From positions 62,001-126,000 of the forward strand of contig NZ_JOHS01000006.1 in assembly GCF_000725625.1 (NCBI RefSeq): a stretch of 64,000 nucleotides of DNA, written 5' to 3'. The translations under genes and the position numbers were made by a program. The notes below the pieces were generated by a model. The model was not told the DNA's origin, searched no databases, and was given only the letters and a program-made list of their open reading frames with translations. How positions within the stretch are numbered: the stretch's first letter is position 1; every line of letters begins with the position of its first letter. This DNA is from Streptomyces sp. NRRL F-6676. Lineage in GTDB: Bacteria; Actinomycetota; Actinomycetes; Streptomycetales; Streptomycetaceae. Positions 51,940-61,134 of the stretch are shown here, in pieces.

Positions 51940-53781
51940 ATGGATTTCGTAGTTCTTCCGGACTGCCCGGCCGCCGCCGCACCGGCCGCGCGGCTGCCCG
52001 CGGGCCGCAGGATCGACCACGCGTCGGGACGCCCCTGGCTCGTCGGCGACTGGTCCGACGACGAGGCGACGGTGGTCGAGGCGGGCCCGCGGCGCATGGT
52101 GCTGCTGGGGCACACCCGGCCGGACGGGGCGGCACTGCGGGCCGCGCTCGGCCGGCTCCGCTCCCTCGGCGACGTGGACGCCCTCGCGTCCCGGCTGCCG
52201 GGAGCCCTTCATCTGATGGTCTCGATGGACGGCGACACCCGCGTGCAGGGCTCCGTCGCCGGCGTACGGCAGATCTTCACCGCCCGGACCGACGGGGTGA
52301 GTGTCGCGGCGAGCGCCGTGGCGCCCCTGCTCCGGTTCACCGGCGGTGACCTCGACGAGAGCGTCCTCGCGGCCCGCCTGCTGGCACCGGGCGGAGCCCC
52401 CTGGCCACTCGCGCAGCGCCCCGTGCGGCGGGGCGTCGACCCGCTGCGCACCGGGCACTGGCTGCGGCTGGACGCCCACGGGCGGTCCCGGCAGCTCCGC
52501 TGGTGGACGCTGCCCCCGGCGTCGCTCTCCCTGGCGGAGGGCGCCGAGGCGGTGCGCACGGCGCTGGCCGAGGCGGTCGCCGTGCGTACCGCGCCGGGCC
52601 GGACGCTCAGTGCCGACCTGTCCGGCGGCCTGGACTCCACCTCGCTCTGCTTCTTCGCCGACCGGGCCGGCGCCGACCTGGTCACCTACCACGTCGCGCC
52701 CCTGGACAGCGCCAACGAGGACACCGCCTGGGCGCGCAAGGCCGCCGCGTTGCTCCCGCGGGCCCGTCACCACACGCTCGCCGCGGACCGGGCCGAGAAC
52801 CTGTTCGACGTCGGCTACACCGCCGGCCTCACCGGCGCCGCCCCGGAGGGGCCCGCGACCTGGGCCTCCGGGCTCCCGCACCTCACCGACCTGGCCGCCC
52901 GGGCCACCGCGGCGGGCGCCGCGCTGCATCTGACGGGGTTCGGCGGCGACGAACTGTTCGGCCGGATGCCGACCAGCGCGTGGTCCCTGGCCCGGGCCCG
53001 GCCGGTCGGCGGACTGCGGCTGGTCAACCGCTACCGGCTGGCCAACCGGTGGTCGTGGCGCGGAACCGTGCGCGCGCTCGCCGACCGGTCCACGTTCGCC
53101 CGCAACCTGACCGCGGTCGCCGCCCGGATCGGCGACCCGCCCCCACCGCTCGACGAGCCCGACTTCGGCTGGGTCTTCGCGCCCCGGATGCCGGCCTGGG
53201 CCACGCCGGAGGCGGTGGCGGCGGTGCGGCGGCTGTTCACCGAGGCCGCCGCGGCCGGACCCGAGCCGCTGGACGCCGACCGCACCAGGCACCAGGCGCT
53301 GGCCTCGATCGTCTTCGAGGGCAGCACCGTCCGCCAGGTCAACACGGCGCTCGCGGAGACCGGGGCCGCCGGGACCGGTCACGGCCGGGCCGGCATCCGC
53401 TGGGAGGCGCCCTTCCTCGACGACCGGGTCCTCGCTGCGGCGCTCGCCACCCGGGTCGACCAGCGCCTGGCGAGCGGCCGGTTCAAGCCCCTGCTGGCCG
53501 ACGCGGCCCACGGCGTCGTCCCCGCCGACATCCTCGGCCGGCGCGACAAGGGCGAGTTCAGCGCCGAGGCCTACCGGGGGCTGGAACGCAACCGGGACCG
53601 GCTCCTGGAACTCGCCGAGGACTCGCGGCTGGCCCGGCTCGGCCTGATCGACCCGGCGGCGTTCCGCGCCGCGGTGCTCGACCCCGGGCCCCTGTCCCAC
53701 CACCTTCAGCCGATCGCGACCACCGTCGCGTGCGAGAGCTGGCTGCGCACGCACACCCCGGACCCGGGAGACCGCACATGA
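51940..53781 (+). CDS. mslC: lasso peptide cyclase (asparagine synthase-like)
   Basis: Activates the side chain of core Asp9 as an adenylate and closes the lactam ring with the amine of Cys1. It has 613 residues: an inactive N-terminal glutaminase-like domain that lacks the catalytic Cys2 (it starts MDFVVL), and a synthetase domain with the PP-loop S228-G-G-L-D-S233. Later segments (LHLTGFGGDELFG, RWEAPFLDDRVL) match lasso C proteins. ATG 51940 is chosen, with GAGGCG upstream. It overlaps the next gene by four bases (ATGA). Confidence 0.94.
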   Translation: MDFVVLPDCPAAAAPAARLPAGRRIDHASGRPWLVGDWSDDEATVVEAGPRRMVLLGHTRPDGAALRAALGRLRSLGDVDALASRLPGALHLMVSMDGDTRVQGSVAGVRQIFTARTDGVSVAASAVAPLLRFTGGDLDESVLAARLLAPGGAPWPLAQRPVRRGVDPLRTGHWLRLDAHGRSRQLRWWTLPPASLSLAEGAEAVRTALAEAVAVRTAPGRTLSADLSGGLDSTSLCFFADRAGADLVTYHVAPLDSANEDTAWARKAAALLPRARHHTLAADRAENLFDVGYTAGLTGAAPEGPATWASGLPHLTDLAARATAAGAALHLTGFGGDELFGRMPTSAWSLARARPVGGLRLVNRYRLANRWSWRGTVRALADRSTFARNLTAVAARIGDPPPPLDEPDFGWVFAPRMPAWATPEAVAAVRRLFTEAAAAGPEPLDADRTRHQALASIVFEGSTVRQVNTALAETGAAGTGHGRAGIRWEAPFLDDRVLAAALATRVDQRLASGRFKPLLADAAHGVVPADILGRRDKGEFSAEAYRGLERNRDRLLELAEDSRLARLGLIDPAAFRAAVLDPGPLSHHLQPIATTVACESWLRTHTPDPGDRT

Positions 53782-54041
53782 AGCTGAGCCTTGCCCGCGA
53801 CGTCACCCTCACCCCCCTGGAGACCGGAGCCGTCCTGCTCGACGGCCGCCACGGCCGCTACTGGCAGTTGAACGAGTCCGGTTCCGCCATCCTGCGCAGC
53901 CTGCTCGACGGGGACGCGCCCAACGCGGCCGCCGCGAGCCTCACCGCCGCCGCACCGGTCGACGACGCCCGGGCGAAACGGGACGTCCTCGCCCTCATCG
54001 ACGCGCTGAGCGCCGCCAAGCTCGTGGAGGTGTCACGGTGA
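53778..54041 (+). CDS. mslB1: RRE (PqqD-like) leader-binding protein
   Basis: An 87-residue stand-alone RiPP recognition element of the PqqD fold. It begins MKLSLARDVTLTPLETGAVLLDGRHGRYWQLNESGSAIL and continues to an LVEVSR end. It binds the precursor leader and delivers it to the protease. The start overlaps the cyclase stop and its stop overlaps the next GTG by four bases, so translation is coupled. Confidence 0.92.
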   Translation: MKLSLARDVTLTPLETGAVLLDGRHGRYWQLNESGSAILRSLLDGDAPNAAAASLTAAAPVDDARAKRDVLALIDALSAAKLVEVSR

Positions 54042-54649
54042 CCACGCCCGCCGTCGCCGAACGGGCGCCCCGCCTCCCCCTGCACCGGCAGCTCGCACCC
54101 CGCTGCGCAGCCGGCGCCGCCCGCCTCCTCGTCCGGCTGCCGCCCGCCCGGCTGGCGCGCGTGCTCCGGGTGCTCAGCCGGGGCGCCCGGCCCGCCGGGT
54201 ACGCCGGGACCGCGCGCGCCCGGCAGTCGGTCGTCGCGGTCAGCGTGCGCTGCGCCGGACTCGGCTGCCTCCAGCGGTCGGTGGCCACCGCCCTGCTGTG
54301 CCGGGCGCACGGCCGCTGGGCCGACTGGTGCACCGGGTTCCGCGTGCGGCCCTTCGGGGCGCACGCCTGGGTCGAGGTCGACGGCCGGCCCGTGGACGAA
54401 CCGGGCGAGCTGAGCGCGTTCCGCACGGTCCTGGCGGTGCGCGCACCGGGAAGCGACCCGCGCGGAGCCGGGACCGGCCCGGACCCCGTCGCACCGCAGC
54501 CGCAGCCGCAGCCGCAGCCGCAGCCGCAGCCGCAGTCGGACCCGCAGTCGCAGCCGGACCCACAGCCCCAGCCGGACCCGCGCCGTGCCGGGCCGGGCGC
54601 CGACCGTCTCGCCCGGGACCTCCACGACCCCGAGGGGAGCCGTCCGTGA
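54038..54649 (+). CDS. mslB2: lasso leader peptidase (transglutaminase-like)
   Basis: A 203-residue Cys protease that removes the leader. The triad is probably C77 (GLGCLQRS), H109 (FGAHAWVEVDG) and Asp near 115-120 (RPVDEPG). About 60 C-terminal residues beyond the usual end are low-complexity: a QPQPQPQ run and SDPQSQPDPQPQPD, encoded by CCGCAG hexanucleotides. This tail is atypical for the family and looks like a repeat expansion. GTG 54038 overlaps the RRE gene stop. Confidence 0.9.
   Translation: MTTPAVAERAPRLPLHRQLAPRCAAGAARLLVRLPPARLARVLRVLSRGARPAGYAGTARARQSVVAVSVRCAGLGCLQRSVATALLCRAHGRWADWCTGFRVRPFGAHAWVEVDGRPVDEPGELSAFRTVLAVRAPGSDPRGAGTGPDPVAPQPQPQPQPQPQPQSDPQSQPDPQPQPDPRRAGPGADRLARDLHDPEGSRP
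54495..54575 (+). repeat. CCGCAG hexanucleotide repeat inside mslB2
   Basis: Eight or so near-identical copies at about 54495-54540, then diverged GACCCGCAG-type copies. In frame: changes in copy number keep the reading frame, so it only varies the tail length. Confidence 0.8.
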
Positions 54650-55611
54650 CCGCGATCCGCGCCGAGGGGCTCTACGCCTACTACGGCACCACCCCGGCCG
54701 TGAACGGCCTGGACCTGACCGTTGCCGAGGGCACCACGTTCGGCTTCCTCGGGCCGAACGGCGCCGGCAAGACCACCACCCTCTCCCTGCTGACCACCCT
54801 GCTCCCGCCCACCTCGGGCCGGGCCGAGGTCGCCGGCTTCGACGTCGTGACCCACCCCGCTGAAGTGCGCCGCCGCATCGGCATCGTCTTCCAGGAGTCC
54901 ACGCTTGACCAGGACCTCACGGCCGCCGAGAACCTGCGGTTCCAGGCCGACCTGTGCGGACTGCGCCGCCGCGAGGCCCGCACCGCGATCGCCGCGATGC
55001 TCGACCTGATGGAACTGACCGGGCGCGAGGGCGTCCCCGTACGCCAGTTCTCCACCGGACTGCGCCGTCGGCTGGAGATCGCCCGCGGCCTCATCGGCAG
55101 GCCCCGCGTCCTCTTCCTCGACGAGCCGACGACCGGCCTGGACACCCAGACCCGGGCGGCCGTCTGGAACCACCTCGACAGGCTGCGCGAGGAGGAGGGG
55201 ATCACCCTCTTCTTCACCACGCACCAGCTGGAGGAGGCCGAGCACTGCGACCGGATCGCGATCTTCGACCGGGGCAAGCTGGTCACCGAGGGGTCGCCCG
55301 CCCAGCTCAAGTCCGTCATCGGCGCCGACGTCGTCATGCTGCGCACCGACGACGACGCACGGGCCGCCGAGGCCCTGGCCGAGCGGTTCGGCACGACGGC
55401 GGAGCCCACCCCCGACGGACTGCTGCTGCGGGTCGCGCACGGCACCGCGCTCGTGCCCCGGCTCTGCACCGGCCTCGGGGTGACGGTGCGCGAGGTGTCC
55501 GTGGCCCCGCCCACGCTCGACGACGTCTTCCTGCACCACACCGGGGCCGCCGTACGGGAGACCGGCGGCGGCGCGCACACGCTGGACGCCCTCGGGGAGG
55601 GAGTGCGATGA
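54646..55611 (+). CDS. lasso cluster ABC transporter ATP-binding protein
   Basis: A 321-residue ABC-2 exporter ATPase. Walker A is GPNGAGKTT at 36-44, the signature FSTGLRRRLEIARG, Walker B VLFLDEPTTGLD. The C-terminal 90 residues form the DrrA-like extension (AEALAERFG...PPTLDDVFL). It starts at GTG 54646, overlapping the protease stop, and overlaps the permease gene. It probably exports the mature lasso peptide, giving self-protection. Confidence 0.93.
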   Translation: MTAIRAEGLYAYYGTTPAVNGLDLTVAEGTTFGFLGPNGAGKTTTLSLLTTLLPPTSGRAEVAGFDVVTHPAEVRRRIGIVFQESTLDQDLTAAENLRFQADLCGLRRREARTAIAAMLDLMELTGREGVPVRQFSTGLRRRLEIARGLIGRPRVLFLDEPTTGLDTQTRAAVWNHLDRLREEEGITLFFTTHQLEEAEHCDRIAIFDRGKLVTEGSPAQLKSVIGADVVMLRTDDDARAAEALAERFGTTAEPTPDGLLLRVAHGTALVPRLCTGLGVTVREVSVAPPTLDDVFLHHTGAAVRETGGGAHTLDALGEGVR

Positions 55612-56519
55612 GCCGGACCGAGACCATGCCGCCCGCCTCCGGCACCGGCCGCGCGGCACCCCCCGGCGGCGCGGACCGGGCCGCGCCCGCCCGGCCGCCG
55701 GCCACGCTCGCCGACCGGTCCTGGCGCGCCGTCAAGCCGTACGTACTGCTGTGGCGGCGCGAGATGACCCGGCTGCGGCACAACCCGGTGCGCCTGGCCA
55801 TGGGCCTGGTGACACCCCTGCTGTTCCTCGTCGTCCTCGGCACCGGCCTGGACGCGGCGTCCGACAGCCTCGGCCGGGCGCAGCTCGACGACTACCGGGC
55901 CTATCTGTTCCCCGGCACGCTGATCATGTCCGTACAGGCCCCGGCGATCGCGGTGGGCATCTCGCTGGTGTGGGACCGCCGGCTCGGCGTGCTCCGGCAG
56001 ATGCTCGTCTCGCCGTTCCCGCGCTCCAGCATCGTCCTGGGTCTCGCGCTCGGCGGCGCCACCACGGGCGCGCTCTACGGCCTGCTGGTGCTGTCGGTGG
56101 GGGGCATCGCGAGCATCCGGTACTCGCCGATGCTGCTGGCCGTACTGCTGGAGGTGCTGCTCGTCTCGCTGCTGTTCACGGCGCTCGGCCTGCTCGCCGC
56201 GGTCACCATCCGGCAGGTCGAGACGTTCCAGGTGGTGGTGAGCCTCAGCCTGATGCCGATGATGTTCTTCTCCGGCGCGATGTTCCCGCCGAACGGCCTG
56301 CCCGGCTGGCTCGCCACCGTGGTGAAGCTGAATCCGCTGACGTACGGCATCGACGCCGTCCGCCGGACCCTGCCGGGGCCCCAGTCGCTCACCTCGGAGC
56401 AGACCCGGCTGGTGGTGGGGGGCTGGCATCCGCCCGTCGTCGCGGAACTCGGACTGCTGGCGGCGCTCACCGCCGTGGCACTCGCCCTGGCCACCTACCG
56501 GTTCTCCCGCAGCCGATGA
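55608..56519 (+). CDS. lasso cluster ABC-2 permease
   Basis: A 303-residue permease of the DrrB/ABC-2 type with six helices (LGLVTPLLFLVVLGTGLD-like first segment, VVVSLSLMPMMFFSGAMFPPNGLPGWL at the family C-terminal motif). It is coupled with the ATPase (ATGA overlap). Exports the peptide from the cytoplasm. Confidence 0.92.
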   Translation: MSRTETMPPASGTGRAAPPGGADRAAPARPPATLADRSWRAVKPYVLLWRREMTRLRHNPVRLAMGLVTPLLFLVVLGTGLDAASDSLGRAQLDDYRAYLFPGTLIMSVQAPAIAVGISLVWDRRLGVLRQMLVSPFPRSSIVLGLALGGATTGALYGLLVLSVGGIASIRYSPMLLAVLLEVLLVSLLFTALGLLAAVTIRQVETFQVVVSLSLMPMMFFSGAMFPPNGLPGWLATVVKLNPLTYGIDAVRRTLPGPQSLTSEQTRLVVGGWHPPVVAELGLLAALTAVALALATYRFSRSR

Positions 56520-57049
56520 ACGGGGCCGGGACGAGGGACCGGACGGAGCCGGGGATCCGGGAGACGCCCGCGGTCCGCGTGGGCGGCGCCGGATGGTGGG
56601 GGACCGCGGCGCGGGCGGTGCTCGCGGCGGTCCTGGGCTACGCGGGCCTGGTGAAGATCGGCGACCTGGCGGAGGCCGGCCGGACCATGGCCCTCTACCG
56701 GATCGTGCCGCAGGACGCCGCCCAGACGGTCGGCGGCGTGCTGCCGTTCGTCGAGGTGGCGCTCGCGCTGCTGCTGGCCGCCGGGCTGGCGACGAGGGCG
56801 GTGGCCGTCGCCGCGGCCGTCCTGATGGCGGCCTACACCGCCGCGATCGTGTCGGTGTGGGCACGTGGACTGTCCATCGACTGCGGCTGTTTCGGCGGCG
56901 GCGGCACCCTCACGAGCGGGGCCGCGCGCGGTTACGCCGTCGACATCGTCCGTGACGTGCTCCTCCTCGGCGTGGCCGCCTTCCTGGTCCGCGCGCCGCG
57001 GACGCGGTACGCGCTGGACGGCTGGGTCCTGGACGCGAAGGAGGAGTAG
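56516..57049 (+). CDS. MauE/DoxX-like membrane protein
   Basis: A 177-residue protein with four helices (ARAVLAAVLGYAGLVKIGDLAEAG, VLPFVEVALALLLAAGLATRAV, AAVLMAAYTAAIVSVWARG, VLLLGVAAFLV) and the periplasmic CxC C123-G-C125 between helices. MauE-type proteins act with thioredoxin-like partners in disulfide chemistry. Placed directly before the DsbA-like gene, it probably helps form the core peptide disulfides Cys1-Cys13 and Cys7-Cys19. Confidence 0.85.
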   Translation: MNGAGTRDRTEPGIRETPAVRVGGAGWWGTAARAVLAAVLGYAGLVKIGDLAEAGRTMALYRIVPQDAAQTVGGVLPFVEVALALLLAAGLATRAVAVAAAVLMAAYTAAIVSVWARGLSIDCGCFGGGGTLTSGAARGYAVDIVRDVLLLGVAAFLVRAPRTRYALDGWVLDAKEE

Positions 57050-57051
57050 AG

Positions 57052-57975
57052 GTGCGGTCAGCGGACAGCAAGCCGACGGACAGCAGGTCGGCGGACAGCG
57101 AACCGACGGACAGCGAACCGACGGACAGGCCGGCGGACAGCGAGCCGGCGGACGGACAGGCGGTAAACGGACAGGCGGCGGACGGTCGGCCGCTGGACGA
57201 GCGGTCGGTGGACGAGCGGCCGGTGGGCGGCTTCCCGTCCGCCTCCCCGTCGCGGGACGCCCAGGTGCGCGCGATGGTGCACCGGCGCACCCGCCGGCGC
57301 CGCACGCTGCTGGTCTCCCTGGTGGCCGCGGTGGTCGTCGTGGGCGCGGCGGTGGTCGGTGCCGGACTCGTCCGGGCGAGCAACTCGCCGCCCGAGAAGG
57401 CGCCGGACGACGTGCCCGCCGGGGTCACGGAGGACAAGGCGGGCCTGGCGGTCTCCACCGGGCCGGTACGGGTCGACCTCTACGTCGACTACCTCTGCCC
57501 CGAGTGCCGCACCCTCGAACGCCGGCTGACCACGGACCTGGGGAAGCTGACCGAGAACCACGAGATCGGCCTCGTCTACCACCCCGTCACCTTCCTGGAC
57601 GACTACAGCAGCCCCGGCGGCTACTCGACCCGCGCGGCCTCCGCCGCCGCCTGCGCCGCCCAGGAGGGCCGGTTCGCGCAGTACACCGCGCTGCTGTTCG
57701 ACAAGCAGCCGCCCGAGCGCGGTCCGGGACTGAGCCGGGCCCGGCTGACGGCGCTCGGCCGGGAGGCGGGGCTCACCGGCGCCGCCGCCGACTCCTTCGC
57801 GTCCTGCCTGCGCGCGGACACGTACGGCCCCTGGGTGGCGTACGTGTCGGACACGGCCGCCGCGCACAAGGTGTCATTGACGCCGACGGTCATGGTCGAC
57901 GGCGAACGCGTCGACGTCACCGGCTCCGACCCGTCCGGCACGCTCGACCGGGCGATCGCGGAGGCGGCACGATGA
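57052..57975 (+). CDS. DsbA-like thiol-disulfide oxidoreductase
   Basis: A 307-residue membrane-anchored thioredoxin-fold protein. A cytoplasmic N-terminal tail of about 75 residues is made of DSEPTD/ADSEPADGQ-type repeats, then comes one transmembrane helix (LLVSLVAAVVVVGAAVVGAGLV). The DsbA-like domain has C149-P-E-C152 and a later cis-Pro SLTPTVMV. It is expected to oxidise the lasso peptide's cysteines outside the cell. The repetitive tail is unusual; the encoding DNA at about 57055-57180 is a degenerate repeat. Confidence 0.9.
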   Translation: MRSADSKPTDSRSADSEPTDSEPTDRPADSEPADGQAVNGQAADGRPLDERSVDERPVGGFPSASPSRDAQVRAMVHRRTRRRRTLLVSLVAAVVVVGAAVVGAGLVRASNSPPEKAPDDVPAGVTEDKAGLAVSTGPVRVDLYVDYLCPECRTLERRLTTDLGKLTENHEIGLVYHPVTFLDDYSSPGGYSTRAASAAACAAQEGRFAQYTALLFDKQPPERGPGLSRARLTALGREAGLTGAAADSFASCLRADTYGPWVAYVSDTAAAHKVSLTPTVMVDGERVDVTGSDPSGTLDRAIAEAAR

Positions 57976-59372
57976 CGCGGCTGACGCTCGCGCTCTCCGG
58001 CGACTTCATGGCCACCCGGGGCGCGGTGATCACCGATGACCCCGCCGCCGAGGCGCTCCGGGACCTGCTGCGCGCCGCGGACTTCGCCTTCACCAACCTG
58101 GAGGTCGTGCCCGGCCACGGGCGCGGCCACCCGGTGCACAACGCGGCGGGCGGCGGCTGTCTGATCGGGGAGCCCCGGGTGCTCGACGAGGTGGCGGACG
58201 CCGGTTTCACGGTGCTCGGCTGCGCCAACAACCACGCGCTCGACCTGGGCGTGGAGGGGCTGCTCGGCACCATGGAGCTGCTGCGCGCGAAGGGCCTGCC
58301 GTACGCCGGGATCGGCGCCGACCTGACCGCCGCGCGGCGGCCCGTCTACGTCGACCGGCCCGGCGGAAGCCTCGCCCTGCTCTCGTGCAGTGCGACGTTC
58401 CTGCCCGGACAGCAGGCGGCCGAGCCGTCGCCGGAGCTGCCGGGACGGCCGGGGCTGAGCCCGCTGCGGCACGGCGCGACGCTGTCCGTGACCCCCGCCC
58501 AGCTGGAGGTGTTGCGGGAGATCGACGGCGGGACGGGGCTGCGCGACCGCCGGGCCGAGGCGCGCACGCTGCTCGGCATGGACCCGGCGGTGCCCGGACC
58601 CGGGCGGCTCACCCTGTTCGGCGGCCGCTTCCGGGTGGCGGACGAGCCGGGCCTGACGACCGAGTGCGACCCGGACGACCTCGACGGGATCTGCCGGTGG
58701 GTGGGCGAGGCCCGGCACCGCGCCGACCTCGTCGTCGTCAGCGTCCACTCGCACGAGCCGGGCCCCACGCCCGAGCAGCCGGGCGAGTTCCTGCGCGCGT
58801 TCGCCCACCGGGTGATCGACGAGGGCGCCGACGTGGTGGTCGGGCACGGCCCGCACCACCTCAGGGGACTGGAGATGTACCGGGGGCGGCCGGTCTTCCA
58901 CAGCCTGGGGAACATCGTCAGCCAGATCGAACTGGCCGAGCGGGTCGGCGCCGAGGACTACGCCCAGGTGCCCGCGCCCGCTGGGCACCCGTTCACTCCG
59001 GGACGGTACTTCGACGCGCTCAGCGGCCACGGGCACCGCTTCTTCGCCCCGCACCGCCGGTACTGGCGGTCGCTGGTGCCCGTCCTCACGTTCGAGGACG
59101 GCCGGCTCGACGGCGTCGCCCTGCACCCGGTGGACCTGGGCTTCGGTCGCCCGCCGCACCGCCGGGGCCGTCCTCGGCTGGCCGCCGGGGCCGAGGCCGA
59201 GGAGATCCTCACCGACTTCGCCCGTCTCGGTGAGCCGTACGGTACGAGGCTCACGGGCGCGGACGGCGGGGTGGGCCGGGTGGTGATCGACCGGGGGGCG
59301 GAGCTCCGTCGGGCCGTACCGCGGGGGGCCGTGCTCCCCGGGTCCGGGGACCGGGAGGCCGCCCGTCGATAG
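57972..59372 (+). CDS. mslH: CapA/metallophosphatase-like lasso epimerase (MslH type)
   Basis: A 466-residue protein of the poly-gamma-glutamate synthase CapA/metallo-dependent phosphatase superfamily. Metal-site residues are D11 (SGDFM), NLE at 42-44, NNH at 86-88 followed by D91, H259/H261 (VHSHEP) and GHGPHH at 291-296. In the MS-271 cluster the homologous MslH converts the C-terminal L-Trp of the precursor to D-Trp. The combination with the same core strongly suggests that role here. Start ATG 57972 overlaps the DsbA-like stop by four bases. Confidence 0.92.
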   Translation: MTRLTLALSGDFMATRGAVITDDPAAEALRDLLRAADFAFTNLEVVPGHGRGHPVHNAAGGGCLIGEPRVLDEVADAGFTVLGCANNHALDLGVEGLLGTMELLRAKGLPYAGIGADLTAARRPVYVDRPGGSLALLSCSATFLPGQQAAEPSPELPGRPGLSPLRHGATLSVTPAQLEVLREIDGGTGLRDRRAEARTLLGMDPAVPGPGRLTLFGGRFRVADEPGLTTECDPDDLDGICRWVGEARHRADLVVVSVHSHEPGPTPEQPGEFLRAFAHRVIDEGADVVVGHGPHHLRGLEMYRGRPVFHSLGNIVSQIELAERVGAEDYAQVPAPAGHPFTPGRYFDALSGHGHRFFAPHRRYWRSLVPVLTFEDGRLDGVALHPVDLGFGRPPHRRGRPRLAAGAEAEEILTDFARLGEPYGTRLTGADGGVGRVVIDRGAELRRAVPRGAVLPGSGDREAARR

Positions 59373-59419
59373 ACTGGCCCCTCCTGAGGGCCCGACGAGC
59401 GGTGGGCGGGGGATGCGGG

Positions 59420-60097
59420 ATGGCCGAGGCGATCCGGGTACTGATCGCGGACGATCAGGCACTTCTGCGCGGCAGCTTCCGGGTGCTGATCGACTCCACC
59501 CCCGGCATGGTGACGGTCGCCGAGGCGGGCGACGGCGCGCAGGCGGTCGCACTCGCCCGGGAACTCCTCCCGGACGTCGTCCTGATGGATCTGCGCATGC
59601 CCGTCCTGGACGGCATCGCGGCCACCCGGGAGATCTGCTCCGACGCGCGCCTGGCCGGCGTCCGGGTGCTCGCGCTCACCATGTTCGACATGGACGAGTA
59701 CGTCTACCCCGCCCTGCGGGCCGGAGCGAGCGGCTTCATGCTGAAGGACGCCTCGCCCGCGGACCTCGTCGCCGGTGTGCGCGTCGTCGCCGCGGGCGAG
59801 AGCGTGCTGGCGCCCGCGGTCACCCGCCGCCTCGTCGAGAACTACGCCCGCCCTTCCGAGGACGCGCGCCGGCCCGCGCCGCGGCTGGTGGGCCTCACCG
59901 GGCGGGAGCGGGAGGTGCTCGTCCTGATCGCGAACGGGCTGTCGAACGCGGAGATCGCCGCGCGTCTGGTGATCAGCCTGCCGACCGTGAAGTCGCATGT
60001 GAGCAGCCTGCTGGCCAAGCTCGGTGCCCGGGACCGCGCCCAGCTGGTGATCATCGCCTACGAGAGCGGCCTCGCCGAACGCGGAATGCCGGCCTGA
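59420..60097 (+). CDS. NarL-type response regulator
   Basis: A 225-residue regulator with an intact receiver: acidic pocket D11-D12, phosphoacceptor D57 (VVLMDLRMP), Lys K109 (GFMLKDAS). The LuxR-type HTH reads [50 protein letters not shown] (as blocks). Start ATG 59420. It follows the epimerase gene by 47 bp, so it may share the operon transcript. Its natural partner is probably the HisKA_3 kinase at 48368. Confidence 0.92.
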   Translation: MAEAIRVLIADDQALLRGSFRVLIDSTPGMVTVAEAGDGAQAVALARELLPDVVLMDLRMPVLDGIAATREICSDARLAGVRVLALTMFDMDEYVYPALRAGASGFMLKDASPADLVAGVRVVAAGESVLAPAVTRRLVENYARPSEDARRPAPRLVGLTGREREVLVLIANGLSNAEIAARLVISLPTVKSHVSSLLAKLGARDRAQLVIIAYESGLAERGMPA

Positions 60098-60177
60098 GCC
60101 GGCCGGCCCGCACCGGCCCGCATCGGCCCGCACCGGGGCGGCCGGGGGCGACCGGGGGTGACACGTAGGGTCGGGGC

Positions 60178-61080
60178 ATGAGCCTGCGTCTGAGCACCGT
60201 GATCCTCCCCGTCGACCGCTGGCACGAAGGGGGCGGTGCCACCTGGCGGCGGGCCGAGGAGCTCGGTTTCCACGCCGCCTACACCTACGACCACCTGACC
60301 TGGCGCACCTTCCGCGACGGCCCCTGGTTCGGCGCCCTGCCCACGCTCACCGCCGCCGCGACGGCCACCTCGCGCCTCCGGCTGGGCACGCTGGTGACCT
60401 CGCCCAACTTCCGGCACCCCGTCACGCTCGCCAAGGAACTCATGTCGCTGGACGACATCTCGGGCGGCCGCGTCACCCTGGGCATCGGGGCCGGCGGCAA
60501 CGGCTTCGACGCGACCGCGCTGGGGCAGCGGGCGTGGACGCCGAGGGAGCGGGCGGACCGGTTCGGGGAGTTCGTCCCGCTGCTCGACCGGCTGCTCACC
60601 GACGACGCCGTCACCCACCACGGCACCCACTACTCCGCCGTCGAGGCCCGCAACCTCCCCGGCTGCGTGCAACGGCCCCGGCTGCCGTTCGCGGTGGCGG
60701 CGACGGGACCGCGCGGCCTGGCGCTGGCCGCGCGGTACGGACAGGGGTGGGTGACGACCGGTGACCCGAAGCTGTTCGAGGAGGGCACCCCGCAGCAGTC
60801 GGTGGCGGCGATCCGGGGTCAGATCAGCAGGCTCGGCACGGCCTGCGCGGAGCTCGGCCGGGACGTGGCGGAGCTCGACAAGCTCCTGCTCACCGGGTTC
60901 ACGCCGGACCGCGGCCGTCCGCTGGAGAGCCTCGACGCCTTCGTGGACTTCGCCGGGCGCCACCGGGAGCTGGGCATCACCGAGATCGTGCTCCACTGGC
61001 CCATCCCCGACTCGGACTTCGCCGCGGACCGGGCCGTCTTCGAGAAGATCGCCACGGAGGCGCTCGCGCAGCTGCGCTGA
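60178..61080 (+). CDS. LLM-class F420-dependent oxidoreductase
   Basis: A 300-residue luciferase-like TIM-barrel enzyme. The N-terminus [66 protein letters not shown] (as blocks) and the [21 protein letters not shown] segment are typical of LLM F420 enzymes. Flavin is possible instead. Substrate unknown; not obviously part of the lasso operon. Confidence 0.9.
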   Translation: MSLRLSTVILPVDRWHEGGGATWRRAEELGFHAAYTYDHLTWRTFRDGPWFGALPTLTAAATATSRLRLGTLVTSPNFRHPVTLAKELMSLDDISGGRVTLGIGAGGNGFDATALGQRAWTPRERADRFGEFVPLLDRLLTDDAVTHHGTHYSAVEARNLPGCVQRPRLPFAVAATGPRGLALAARYGQGWVTTGDPKLFEEGTPQQSVAAIRGQISRLGTACAELGRDVAELDKLLLTGFTPDRGRPLESLDAFVDFAGRHRELGITEIVLHWPIPDSDFAADRAVFEKIATEALAQLR

Positions 61081-61134
61081 AACAACTCCGCGCCCGCGCG
61101 CGACGGTTCCCGCGGCCGGACCGGGTCACCGGGG

